NCBI RefSeq assembly: GCF_900536025.1
Contig: NZ_UNOZ01000033.1
Location: forward strand, 1-64,000
DNA length: 64,000 nucleotides
DNA from: Pseudomonas reidholzensis
GTDB taxonomy: Bacteria; Pseudomonadota; Gammaproteobacteria; Pseudomonadales; Pseudomonadaceae
Reading direction: 5' to 3'
Under the pieces are notes generated by a model that saw only the letters and a list, made by a program, of their open reading frames with translations, was not told the origin of the DNA and did not search any database. How positions within the stretch are numbered: the first letter of the stretch is position 1; every line of letters begins with the position of its first letter. This document shows positions 1 to 9,144 of this stretch, piece by piece. Made by a program: the position numbers and the translations under genes.

Positions 1-10
1 TTTTTTCTGG

Positions 11-45
11 AAAAAAAGTGCCCCGCCGTAAGGGCGGAAGGGGCC
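11..45 (-). terminator. Putative leftward rho-independent terminator
   Basis: Read on the minus strand, a GC-rich hairpin (GCCCC..CGCC pairing with GGCG..GGGC around a TTAC loop) is followed by AC and a run of seven Ts (plus-strand A tract at 11-17). The polarity fits a transcript coming from the right and ending here. The next gene to the right, bifA, runs the other way, so no gene seen in the window explains it. A further T run at 1-6 on the plus strand may be the tail of a rightward terminator lying outside the window. Confidence 0.45.
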
Positions 46-451
46 AGCAGCAGCCCCCCATCAACCGGATAAGCCCAACCATCGAAACGCGCCCCCACCA
101 GCAACTATCCCAATAATCCCTGAAGAACCATTTTTATAGATTGCCCAGTAAGCGGAGGGCGCACCCCAGTCACGGTCAACTAAAAAACCAAGGGCTTATA
201 CCGAGTAAAACTAATGCTATCCCCAGCCAGGCTATGACCTCCCCCCCCAGGTGAATATTTCCCCCGTTCACCCCCCTCCAGCCTCTTGCTCCCATCGCAG
301 AGCGCGCTAACATCAAACCTCGGGAAAGTTGCCACATCGCCCTCAAGTCGCAGGCCAGCGCAACCGATACAGTAGCAACGCAACAGGTCGATAGTGTATT
401 GCCAAGACTGATGGCAAAATAATGGCATGCGCATGGATTAAGGAAACCCCA
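46..451. other. Intergenic region upstream of bifA
   Basis: About 400 bases without a convincing protein gene. A minus-strand open frame at 180-434 has low-complexity Cys/Gly-rich content and no ribosome binding site and was not accepted. The stretch contains C runs near 240-275 and less GC-rich sequence toward bifA. It presumably holds the bifA promoter. The leftward terminator at its left end raises the possibility of an unannotated minus-strand RNA. Confidence 0.4.
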
Positions 452-2502
452 TTGAAGCTGGAATTTCGGAACAGCTTATCGGTCAAGTTGCTCAGGGTGG
501 TGCTGCTGTCGGCGCTGGCGGTTGGCGTCGTGCTCAGCTGCGCGCAGATCGTCTACGACACCTACAAGACCCGCCAGGCCGTAGACAGCGATGCCCAGCG
601 CATCCTCGACATGTTCCGCGACCCGTCGACCCAGGCGGTGTACAGCCTCGACCGTGAAATGGGCATGCAGGTCATGGAAGGGCTGTTCCAGGACGAATCC
701 GTGCGCATGGCCTCCATCGGCCACCCCAACGAAACCATGCTGGCGGAAAAGTCCCGGCCGCTGCAGGACATGTCCATGCGCTGGCTGACCGACCTGTTTC
801 TCGGCCAGGAGCGCACCTACACCACGCAACTGGTGGGCCGCGGGCCCTACAGCGAATACTACGGCGACCTGAGCATCACCCTCGACACCGCCGCCTATGG
901 CGAAGACTTCCTGATCAACGCGGTGATCATCTTCATTTCCGGCGTGCTGCGCGCGCTGGCCATGGGCCTGGTGCTGTACCTGGTCTATCACTGGCTGCTG
1001 ACCAAGCCGCTGTCGAAGATCATCGAGCACCTCACGCAGATCAACCCGGACCGCCCCAGCCAGCACCAGATCCCCCTGCTCAAGGGCCATGAACGTAACG
1101 AGCTGGGCTTGTGGGTGAACACCGCCAACCAACTGCTGGCCTCGATCGAGCGCAACACCCACCTGGCCACGAGGCCGAAAACAGCCTGCAGCGCATGGCC
1201 CAGTACGATTTTCTCACCGGGCTGCCGAACCGCCAGCAGCTGCAGCAGCAACTGGACAAGATCCTCGTCGACGGCGGCCGCCTGCAACGCCGGGTAGCGG
1301 TGCTGTGCGTCGGCCTGGACGACTTCAAGAGCATCAACGAGCAGTTCAGCTACCAGGTCGGCGACCAGTTGCTGCTGGCCCTGGCCGACCGCCTGCGCGC
1401 CCACAGCGGCCGGCTGGGCGCCCTGGCGCGGCTGGGCGGCGACCAGTTCGCGCTGGTCCAGGCCGATATCGAGCAGCCCTACGAGGCGGCCGAGCTGGCG
1501 CAGAGCATCCTCGACGACCTGGAGGCACCGTTCGGCGTCGACCTGCACGAGATCCGCCTGCGCGCCACCATCGGCATCACCCTGTTCCCCGAAGACGGTG
1601 ACAGCACCGAGAAGCTGCTGCAGAAAGCCGAACAGACCATGACCCTGGCCAAGGCCCGTTCGCGCAACCGCTACCAGTTCTACATCGCCAGCGTCGACAG
1701 CGAGATGCGCCGGCGCCGCGAGCTGGAAAAAGACCTGCGCGAAGCCCTGCCGCGCAACCAGCTGTACCTGGTCTACCAACCGCAGATCAGCTACCGCGAC
1801 CACCGCGTGGTCGGCGTCGAAGCCTTGCTGCGCTGGCAGCACCCGGAGCTGGGCATGGTCCCGCCCGACCAGTTCATCCCGCTGGCGGAGCAGAACGGCA
1901 ACATCATCAGCATTGGCGAATGGGTGCTCGACCAAGCGTGCCGGCAACTGCGCGAGTGGCACGACCAGGGCTTCAGCGAACTGCGCATGGCGGTCAACCT
2001 GTCGACCGTGCAGCTGCACCACAACGAGCTGCCGCGGGTGGTCAACAACCTGCTGCAGGCCTATCGCCTGCCGCCGCGCAGCCTGGAGCTGGAAGTCACC
2101 GAAACCGGCCTGATGGAAGACATCAGCACCGCCGCCCAGCACCTGCTCAGCCTGCGCCGCTCTGGCGCGCTGATCGCCATCGACGACTTCGGCACCGGCT
2201 ATTCCTCGCTCAGCTACCTGAAGTCGCTGCCGCTGGACAAGATCAAGATCGACAAGAGCTTCGTCCAGGACCTGCTCGACGACGATGACGACGCGACCAT
2301 CGTCCGCGCCATCATCCAGCTGGGCAAAAGCCTCGGCATGCAAGTCATCGCCGAGGGCGTGGAAACCGCCGAGCAAGAGACCTACATCATTGCCCAGGGC
2401 TGCCATGAGGGTCAGGGCTATCACTACAGCAAGCCGCTTTCGGCGCGCGAGCTGACCGCCTTCCTCAAGCAGGCACAGCGCAACCAGGCCTCGGTGCTGT
2501 AA
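452..2502 (+). pseudogene. bifA: bifA, c-di-GMP phosphodiesterase (GGDEF-EAL), frameshifted
   Basis: BifA is an inner-membrane enzyme that hydrolyses cyclic-di-GMP and controls biofilm dispersal and motility in Pseudomonas. The N-terminal part (LKLEFRNSLSVKLLRV, a membrane helix, a periplasmic region, a second helix near residues 160-185) lies in one frame. The degenerate GGDEF domain (GGDQF at about 1437) and the EAL domain (EALLRW near 1819, DDFGTGYSS near 2185) lie in another. The frames meet at 1165/1166, where CTG-GCC-ACG replaces an expected CTG-CGC-CAC, as if one C were lost; the first frame then stops at 1297. Restoring it gives 683 residues, the usual BifA size. TTG at 452, behind AAGGA, is the preferred start; ATG at 422 is in frame but has no clear binding site. 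Either a real loss-of-function mutation or a sequencing error. A restart at 1111 would lack the membrane part. Confidence 0.85.
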
Positions 2503-2565
2503 GACCTGCCGCTTGCGCAGCCGCCCCGCGCGCATTTCGATGAATTCGCTGCGCAGCCCTTTACA

Positions 2566-2584
2566 GCAAATGCAAATCTTTCGC
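2566..2584 (+). promoter_or_regulatory. Candidate Fur box upstream of the imelysin operon
   Basis: The 19-base sequence GCAAATGCAAATCTTTCGC matches the classical Fur consensus (GATAATGATAATCATTATC) at 12 of 19 positions by hand count and is partly palindromic (ATGC-AA..TT-GCAT). It lies about 75 bases before the imelysin start, a normal operator position. The iron link of the downstream families supports the call; binding is inferred. Confidence 0.5.
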
Positions 2585-2658
2585 ATGATGGTACGGTTTC
2601 GCGTGCCACGGCGCACGGTCACCCACACGTCCAACCCCACGACGCAGGAAAACCAACA

Positions 2659-3996
<1,338 letters not shown>

Positions 3997-4018
3997 TCGG
4001 TAATCCGATGTGAAGAGA

Positions 4019-4042
4019 AGCGGCCTTCGTGGCCGCTTTTTT
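4019..4042 (+). terminator. Rho-independent terminator after first imelysin gene
   Basis: A perfect 7-bp stem AGCGGCC/GGCCGCT (4019-4025 with 4031-4037), loop TTCGT, followed by a T run to 4042. Placed 22 bases after the imelysin stop codon. Confidence 0.85.
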
Positions 4043-4121
4043 CATGCCTGCAGGGTGGGCACCCAGACGCCATAACGCGCGCTGCCCCTCCCCCCACCTG
4101 ACAGCGATTTCATCCAGTAAT

Positions 4122-4139
4122 TGCAAATTGCTCTTATTC
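4122..4139 (+). promoter_or_regulatory. Possible second Fur-like site before the DUF1111 gene
   Basis: TGCAAATTGCTCTTATTC resembles Pseudomonas Fur boxes of the TGATAATGATTCTCATTT type (12 of 18 by hand), about 60 bases before the DUF1111 start. It is weaker than the site at 2566 when compared with the classical 19-mer (about 9 of 19). Confidence 0.3.
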
Positions 4140-4198
4140 AAAAATACTGAGCCTGCTAAGCTTGCACGCCGGTTTTTCGCCCAAGTCCAGGATCGTTG

Positions 4199-5620
4199 AT
4201 GTCCTTGCTCCGCCTAAGCCCCCTGCTGCTGGCCACTGCCCTCGCCGCCTGTGACGACGCGCCGCGTTTCACCCAGGCCGAGCCGGGCGAGGCCCTGTCC
4301 GGTGGCAAGGCGACCGTCTTGCGCGCAGACCGCAACGCCTTTTCGCTGCCCTCGGCCAACCTCTCGCCGGAACGCCGGCTGGACTTTGCCGTCGGTAACA
4401 GCTTCTTTCGCAACCCCTGGGTGATCGCCCCCGCGACCACCACCGCGCGCGATGGCCTTGGCCCGCTGTTCAACACCAACGCCTGCCAGAACTGCCACGT
4501 GCGTGATGGCCGCGGCCACCCACCCGAGCTCGATGACAGCAACGCGGTGTCGATGCTGGTGCGCCTGTCGATTCCTGACCAACCTGAGTACGCCAAGGAA
4601 ATCCAGCGCCTGGGCGTTGTGCCCGAGCCGGTCTATGGCACCCAGCTGCAGGACATGGCCATCCCTGGCGTCGCGCCCGAGGGCAAGGTCCGCGTGGCGT
4701 ACCAGGCCGAGACGGTCGCCTTCGCCGATGGCCATACCGTCGAGCTGCGCCGGCCGAGCCTGCAGATCAGCCAGCTCGGCTACGGGCCGATGCACCCCGA
4801 TACGCGCTTCTCGGCGCGGGTGGCGCCGCCGATGATCGGCCTGGGCCTGCTCGAGGCCATCCCCGAGGCGGCGATCCTGGCCAATGCCGATCCGGACGAC
4901 CGCAACGGCGATGGTATTCGTGGGCGTGCCAACCAGGTCTGGGATGACGCCCAGGGCAAGACCGTGCTCGGCCGCTTCGGCTGGAAGGCCGGCCAGCCCA
5001 ACGTCAACCAGCAGAACGTGCACGCCTTTGCCGGCGACATGGGCCTGACCACCACCCTGCTGCCGAAGGATGACTGCACGCCGGCGCAGACCGACTGCCT
5101 GGCTGCGGCCAATGGCGACGGGGCCAACGGCGAGAAGGAAGTCAGCGACAATATTCTGCGCCTGGTCACCTTCTATACCCGCAACCTGGGGGTGCCGGCC
5201 CGCCGCGACGTCAATGCGCCGCAGGTGCTGGCGGGCAAGAACCTGTTTTTCCAGGCCGGCTGCCAGGCCTGCCATACGCCGCAATTCACCACCGCCGCCG
5301 ATGCGGCCGAGCCTGAGTTGGCCGATCAGCTGATCCGCCCTTATAGCGACCTGCTGTTGCACGACATGGGCCCGGGGCTGGCCGACCAGCGCAGCGAATT
5401 CGCCGCCAGCGGCCAGGACTGGCGCACCCCGCCGCTGTGGGGCGTGGGCCTCACCGAGGCGGTCAGCGGCCACAGCCAACTGCTTCACGATGGCCGCGCC
5501 CGCAACCTGCTCGAAGCCGTGCTCTGGCACGGCGGCGAAGCGCAGCGGGCGCGTGACCAGGTACTGACCTTCAATGCCGAGCAGCGCGCCGCGCTGCTGG
5601 CGTTTCTGAACTCACTTTAA
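4199..5620 (+). CDS. DUF1111 di-haem c-type protein (putative periplasmic peroxidase/oxidoreductase), lipoprotein
   Basis: A 473-residue exported protein with a lipobox (LAAC, Cys18) and two haem c motifs, CQNCH at residues 96-100 and CQACH at 355-359. This is the layout of the DUF1111 family, annotated as di-haem oxidoreductase or putative thiol oxidoreductase and related to cytochrome c peroxidases; the reaction is not established. The ATG at 4199 sits behind AGGA at 4189; a TTG directly before it is in frame but less likely. It ends 19 bases before the second imelysin gene, and together with DUF1513 these form a tight operon. An electron-transfer or iron-oxidation step feeding the imelysins is an inference from context. 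Confidence 0.88.
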   Translation: MSLLRLSPLLLATALAACDDAPRFTQAEPGEALSGGKATVLRADRNAFSLPSANLSPERRLDFAVGNSFFRNPWVIAPATTTARDGLGPLFNTNACQNCHVRDGRGHPPELDDSNAVSMLVRLSIPDQPEYAKEIQRLGVVPEPVYGTQLQDMAIPGVAPEGKVRVAYQAETVAFADGHTVELRRPSLQISQLGYGPMHPDTRFSARVAPPMIGLGLLEAIPEAAILANADPDDRNGDGIRGRANQVWDDAQGKTVLGRFGWKAGQPNVNQQNVHAFAGDMGLTTTLLPKDDCTPAQTDCLAAANGDGANGEKEVSDNILRLVTFYTRNLGVPARRDVNAPQVLAGKNLFFQAGCQACHTPQFTTAADAAEPELADQLIRPYSDLLLHDMGPGLADQRSEFAASGQDWRTPPLWGVGLTEAVSGHSQLLHDGRARNLLEAVLWHGGEAQRARDQVLTFNAEQRAALLAFLNSL

Positions 5621-5639
5621 AACGCGCAAGGAGCCGGGC

Positions 5640-6704
5640 ATGTTCCGACCCAAACTGTTGTTCACCAGCCTCGCCGCACTCGCCCTCGGCGCCTGCTCGC
5701 CGCAGGACCCGCAAGCAGTGACCTCCGCCGCCATCGCCAAGCAGGTGATCCTGCCGACCTACAGCCGTTGGGTCGAAGCCGACCGTCAGCTGGCCGCCAG
5801 CGCGCTGTCCTATTGCGAAGGCAAGACCTCGCTCGACGCGGCCCGCGCCGACTTCCTCACTGCGCAGAAGGCCTGGGCCGAGCTGCAACCGCTGCTGGTC
5901 GGCCCGCTGGCCGAAGGCAACCGCCCATGGCAAGTGCAGTTCTGGCCAGACAAGAAGAACCTGGTCGGCCGTCAGGTCGAGCAACTGGTCAACGCCGACA
6001 AGCCGATCGATGCCCAGAGCCTGAGCAAGGCCAGCGTGGTCGTGCGTGGCCTGTCGGCTTACGAGTACATCCTCTTCGACAGCAAGCCAGACATCGCCAC
6101 GGCCGAGCAGAAAGCCCGCTACTGCCCGCTGCTGGTCGCCATCGGTGAGCACCAGAAGGCCCTCGCCGAAGAGATCCTCAAGGGCTGGAACAGCACCGAC
6201 GGCATGCTCTCGCAGATGACCAAGTTCCCCAACCAGCGCTACGCCGACTCGCACGAGGCGATCGCCGACCTGCTGCGCGCCCAGGTCACCGCACTGGACA
6301 CCCTGAAGAAAAAGCTCGGCGCACCGATGGGCCGCCAGAGCAAAGGCATCGCCCAGCCGCTGCAGGCCGAAGCGTGGCGCAGCCACTCCTCGATGAAAAG
6401 CCTCGAGGCCAGCCTGAAAGCCGCCCAAGCGGTCTGGGTCGGGGTCGACAACCAAGGCCTGCGTGGCTTGCTCGGCAAAGACCAGAGCGCCCTGGCGGAA
6501 AAGATCGACGACGCCTACGCGACCTCGATCAAACTGCTGGCCGACAACCCGAAAACCCTGGGCGAGCTGCTGGCCGACGACGCCGGCAAACAGTCGCTCA
6601 ACCAGATCTACGACAGCCTCAACGTCGTCCACCGCCTGCACGAAGGCGAACTGGCCAAGGCGTTGAACATCCAGCTGGGCTTCAATGCCAACGACGGTGA
6701 CTGA
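5640..6704 (+). CDS. Second imelysin family lipoprotein
   Basis: A 354-residue protein with a lipoprotein signal (LGAC, Cys19) and an imelysin-like all-helical body. It is shorter than the first imelysin and lacks a clear GxHxxE motif; GLSAYEYILF at about residues 137-146 lies in the corresponding region. It begins 19 bases after the DUF1111 gene with a GGAG-type ribosome binding site and ends 2 bases before the DUF1513 gene, so translation of the three is probably coupled. Likely periplasmic, iron-linked by family and context; substrate unknown. Confidence 0.85.
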   Translation: MFRPKLLFTSLAALALGACSPQDPQAVTSAAIAKQVILPTYSRWVEADRQLAASALSYCEGKTSLDAARADFLTAQKAWAELQPLLVGPLAEGNRPWQVQFWPDKKNLVGRQVEQLVNADKPIDAQSLSKASVVVRGLSAYEYILFDSKPDIATAEQKARYCPLLVAIGEHQKALAEEILKGWNSTDGMLSQMTKFPNQRYADSHEAIADLLRAQVTALDTLKKKLGAPMGRQSKGIAQPLQAEAWRSHSSMKSLEASLKAAQAVWVGVDNQGLRGLLGKDQSALAEKIDDAYATSIKLLADNPKTLGELLADDAGKQSLNQIYDSLNVVHRLHEGELAKALNIQLGFNANDGD

Positions 6705-6706
6705 TC

Positions 6707-7804
6707 ATGTTGCGACGCCAGGCGATCAAACTCGGTAGCGTAGTGCTCAGCGCCCTGACCTTGGGCGGCTGGAGCCTGTTCCGTAACAAAGGCAGCGAAC
6801 CCCTGCTGCTTTCGGCACGCGACGACGGCGACGGCAAGCACTATGCCGTGGGCTATCGCCTGGACGGCAGCCAGGTGTTCGCCACCGAGGTGGCCCAGCG
6901 TTGCCACGACATCATCAACCACCCCGAACTGCCGATCGCGCTGTTCGTCGCGCGTCGCCCGGGTACCGAAAGCTACCTGGTCGACCTGCGCGACGGGCGT
7001 CTGCTGCAGACCATCACCTCGCAGCCGAACCGGCACTTCTACGGCCACGCGGTGATCCACAAGGGCGGCGAGTGGCTGTACGCCACCGAGAACGACACCA
7101 CCGACCCTGGCCGTGGCGTGCTCGGCGTGTACCGCTTCGAGGGTGAGCGGCTGGTGCACAGCGGCGAGATCCCGACCCACGGCGTCGGCCCGCACCAGGT
7201 GTCCTGGCTGCCGGACGGCGAAACCCTGGTGGTGGCCAACGGCGGCATCCGCACCGAGGCCGAAAGCCGGGTGGAGATGAACCTCGACGCCATGCAGCCG
7301 AGCCTGGTGCTGATGCAGCGTGACGGCACCCTGTTGTCCAAGGAAACCCTGAGCCAGCAGATGAACAGCGTGCGCCATCTGGGCATCGGCAGCGACGGCA
7401 CCGTGGTCGCCTGCCAGCAGTTCATGGGCGATGCCGACGAAACCGCCGAGCTGCTCGCGATCAAGCGTCCGGGGGAGCCGTTCAAGGCGTTTCCGGTACC
7501 CGAGCGCCAGCTCCAGTCGATGGCCCAGTACACCGCCAGCGTCGCCATCCACAGCGACCTGCGCCTGGTGGCACTGACTGCGCCGCGGGCCAACCGGCTG
7601 TTTATCTGGGACCTGGACAGCGCGGCGGTGCGGCTCGATGCGCCGATGCCCGATTGTGCCGGGGTCGGGGCGGTCAAGGATGGCTTTGTCGTCACCTCCG
7701 GCCAGGGCCGTTGCCGCTTCTATGATTGCCGCAAGCAGGAGTTGATCGGCCAGCCTATGGACCTGCCTTCCGGGTTCTGGGACAACCACCTGCACCTCGC
7801 TTGA
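6707..7804 (+). CDS. DUF1513 family protein, probable exported beta-propeller
   Basis: A 365-residue protein with a Tat-like or Sec-like N-terminus (MLRRQAIKLG then a hydrophobic stretch ending near residue 25). The body shows repeated strand-turn segments such as GHAVIHKGGEWLYATEND and GVGPHQVSWLPDGETLVVAN, typical of WD40/YVTN-like propellers and of the DUF1513 family. No catalytic motif is evident. It is the last gene of the DUF1111-imelysin-DUF1513 operon and starts 2 bases after the preceding stop. Its role is unknown; a scaffold or sensor for the envelope iron proteins is only a guess. Confidence 0.85.
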   Translation: MLRRQAIKLGSVVLSALTLGGWSLFRNKGSEPLLLSARDDGDGKHYAVGYRLDGSQVFATEVAQRCHDIINHPELPIALFVARRPGTESYLVDLRDGRLLQTITSQPNRHFYGHAVIHKGGEWLYATENDTTDPGRGVLGVYRFEGERLVHSGEIPTHGVGPHQVSWLPDGETLVVANGGIRTEAESRVEMNLDAMQPSLVLMQRDGTLLSKETLSQQMNSVRHLGIGSDGTVVACQQFMGDADETAELLAIKRPGEPFKAFPVPERQLQSMAQYTASVAIHSDLRLVALTAPRANRLFIWDLDSAAVRLDAPMPDCAGVGAVKDGFVVTSGQGRCRFYDCRKQELIGQPMDLPSGFWDNHLHLA

Positions 7805-7811
7805 CCTGGCT

Positions 7812-7843
7812 GGCCACTTCGCGGGTTTACCCGCGAAGTGGCC
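7812..7843. repeat. REP-type perfect palindrome after DUF1513
   Basis: A 32-base perfect hairpin built on the P. putida REP core: 15-base arms GGCCACTTCGCGGGT and ACCCGCGAAGTGGCC separated by TT. It starts 8 bases after the DUF1513 stop and probably also acts as a transcript-end hairpin. It is the only REP in the window placed between two genes of the same direction. Confidence 0.85.
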
Positions 7844-7976
7844 AATACAGCCATACATCTCCCTGTCCTCCCCCGTTTTCCTGAAAACAGGCAATACTCT
7901 TCCCATTCGCACGTGGGCAGGATCGCCCGTGGTCGTGCCAGACCCATAACAACCACGCTTCCAAGGAACCGGACCT

Positions 7977-9131
7977 ATGCTGCGCCGCCGCATGCTGATC
8001 ATGTTGGCCGTCGTGCTGCTGATCGTAGTGATGCTCGGGGGCTACAAGGCCTTCTCGATCTACCAGCAGATCCAGGTATTCAGCGCGCCCAAGCCGCCGA
8101 TCAGCGTCGCCGCCGCCACGGCCGAACAACGCCAGTGGCAGCAGCGCCTGCCCGCCGTCGGCAGCCTCAAGGCGCTGCAGGGCGTCGAGCTGAGCCTGGA
8201 GGTGGCGGGCACGGTCAAGTCGCTGCACTTCGACTCCGGCCAGCAGGTCAAGGCCGGCCAGTTGCTGCTGCAACTCGACAGCGGCGAAGAAACCGCCCTG
8301 CTCGGCACCGCCCAGGCCGACCTCGGGCTGGCCAAGGTCGACTTCGGCCGTGGCAGCCAACTGGTCGTCGACCAGGCCATCTCCCGCGGTGAGTTCGACC
8401 GTTTGAGCGCCCAGTACCGGCGCAACCAGGCGGTGGTCGAGCAGCTCAAGGCGTCACTGCAGAAGAAAAGCCTCAAGGCGCCGTTCAGCGGCACCCTGGG
8501 CATTCGCCAGGTCGACATCGGCGACTTTCTCGCCAGCGGCACGGTGATCGCCACCTTGCAGGACCTGTCCAGCCTGTACGTCGACTTCAACGTGCCGGAG
8601 CAGGCCCTGCCGCAGCTGAGCCTCGGCCAGCAGGTGCTGGTGCAGGTGGCGGCGTTCCCCGGCCAGACCTTTACCGCCAGCCTCAGCGCGATCAACCCCA
8701 AGGTCGAGGAAAGCACGCGCAACCTGCTGGTGCGCGCGACCCTGGCCAACCCCGAGCGCAAACTGCTGCCGGGCATGTTCGGCAACCTGCTGATCCTGCT
8801 GCCCGACCCGCAACCGCAAGTGGTGGTGCCGGAAAGCGCCATCACCTACACCCTCTATGGCAATTCGGTGTACGTGGTCAGCCCGAAAAAGGACAAGGAC
8901 GGCCAGCCGGAAAAAACCGCCGACGGCCAGCCGCAGCTGATCGCCGAACAGCGCACGGTGCTCACCGGCGAGCGCCGCGATGGCCTGGTGGTGGTCAGCC
9001 AAGGCCTCGCGGCCGGTGATCAGGTGGTCAGTGCCGGGCAACTGAAGCTCACCCCCGGCGCGGCGATCCGCATCAGCCAGGCCCCGGCCAAACCGAGCGA
9101 CACCCCGTCCAGCGCCGCTGGCACCGACTGA
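7977..9131 (+). CDS. RND efflux periplasmic adaptor (membrane fusion protein, MexV-like)
   Basis: A 384-residue adaptor that would bridge the inner-membrane RND pump to an outer-membrane channel. It has an N-terminal membrane anchor (residues 5-24) without a lipobox, a lipoyl/barrel-sandwich region (EVAGTVKSLHFDSGQQVKAG, residues 77-96), a short alpha-hairpin, the returning lipoyl half (LKAPFSGTLGIRQVDIGDFL), and a beta-barrel. The C-terminal tail is Pro/Ser-rich. It starts at ATG 7977 behind AAGGA and ends 13 bases before the pump gene. By order next to bifA and the imelysin operon it corresponds to P. aeruginosa mexV (memory-based synteny). No local repressor gene is present. Confidence 0.9.
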   Translation: MLRRRMLIMLAVVLLIVVMLGGYKAFSIYQQIQVFSAPKPPISVAAATAEQRQWQQRLPAVGSLKALQGVELSLEVAGTVKSLHFDSGQQVKAGQLLLQLDSGEETALLGTAQADLGLAKVDFGRGSQLVVDQAISRGEFDRLSAQYRRNQAVVEQLKASLQKKSLKAPFSGTLGIRQVDIGDFLASGTVIATLQDLSSLYVDFNVPEQALPQLSLGQQVLVQVAAFPGQTFTASLSAINPKVEESTRNLLVRATLANPERKLLPGMFGNLLILLPDPQPQVVVPESAITYTLYGNSVYVVSPKKDKDGQPEKTADGQPQLIAEQRTVLTGERRDGLVVVSQGLAAGDQVVSAGQLKLTPGAAIRISQAPAKPSDTPSSAAGTD

Positions 9132-9144
9132 TCAGGAGGCTGGC

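Noticed and set aside
180..434. Minus-strand open frame before bifA
   Set aside because: No ribosome binding site, no recognisable family, and unusual Gly/Cys composition.
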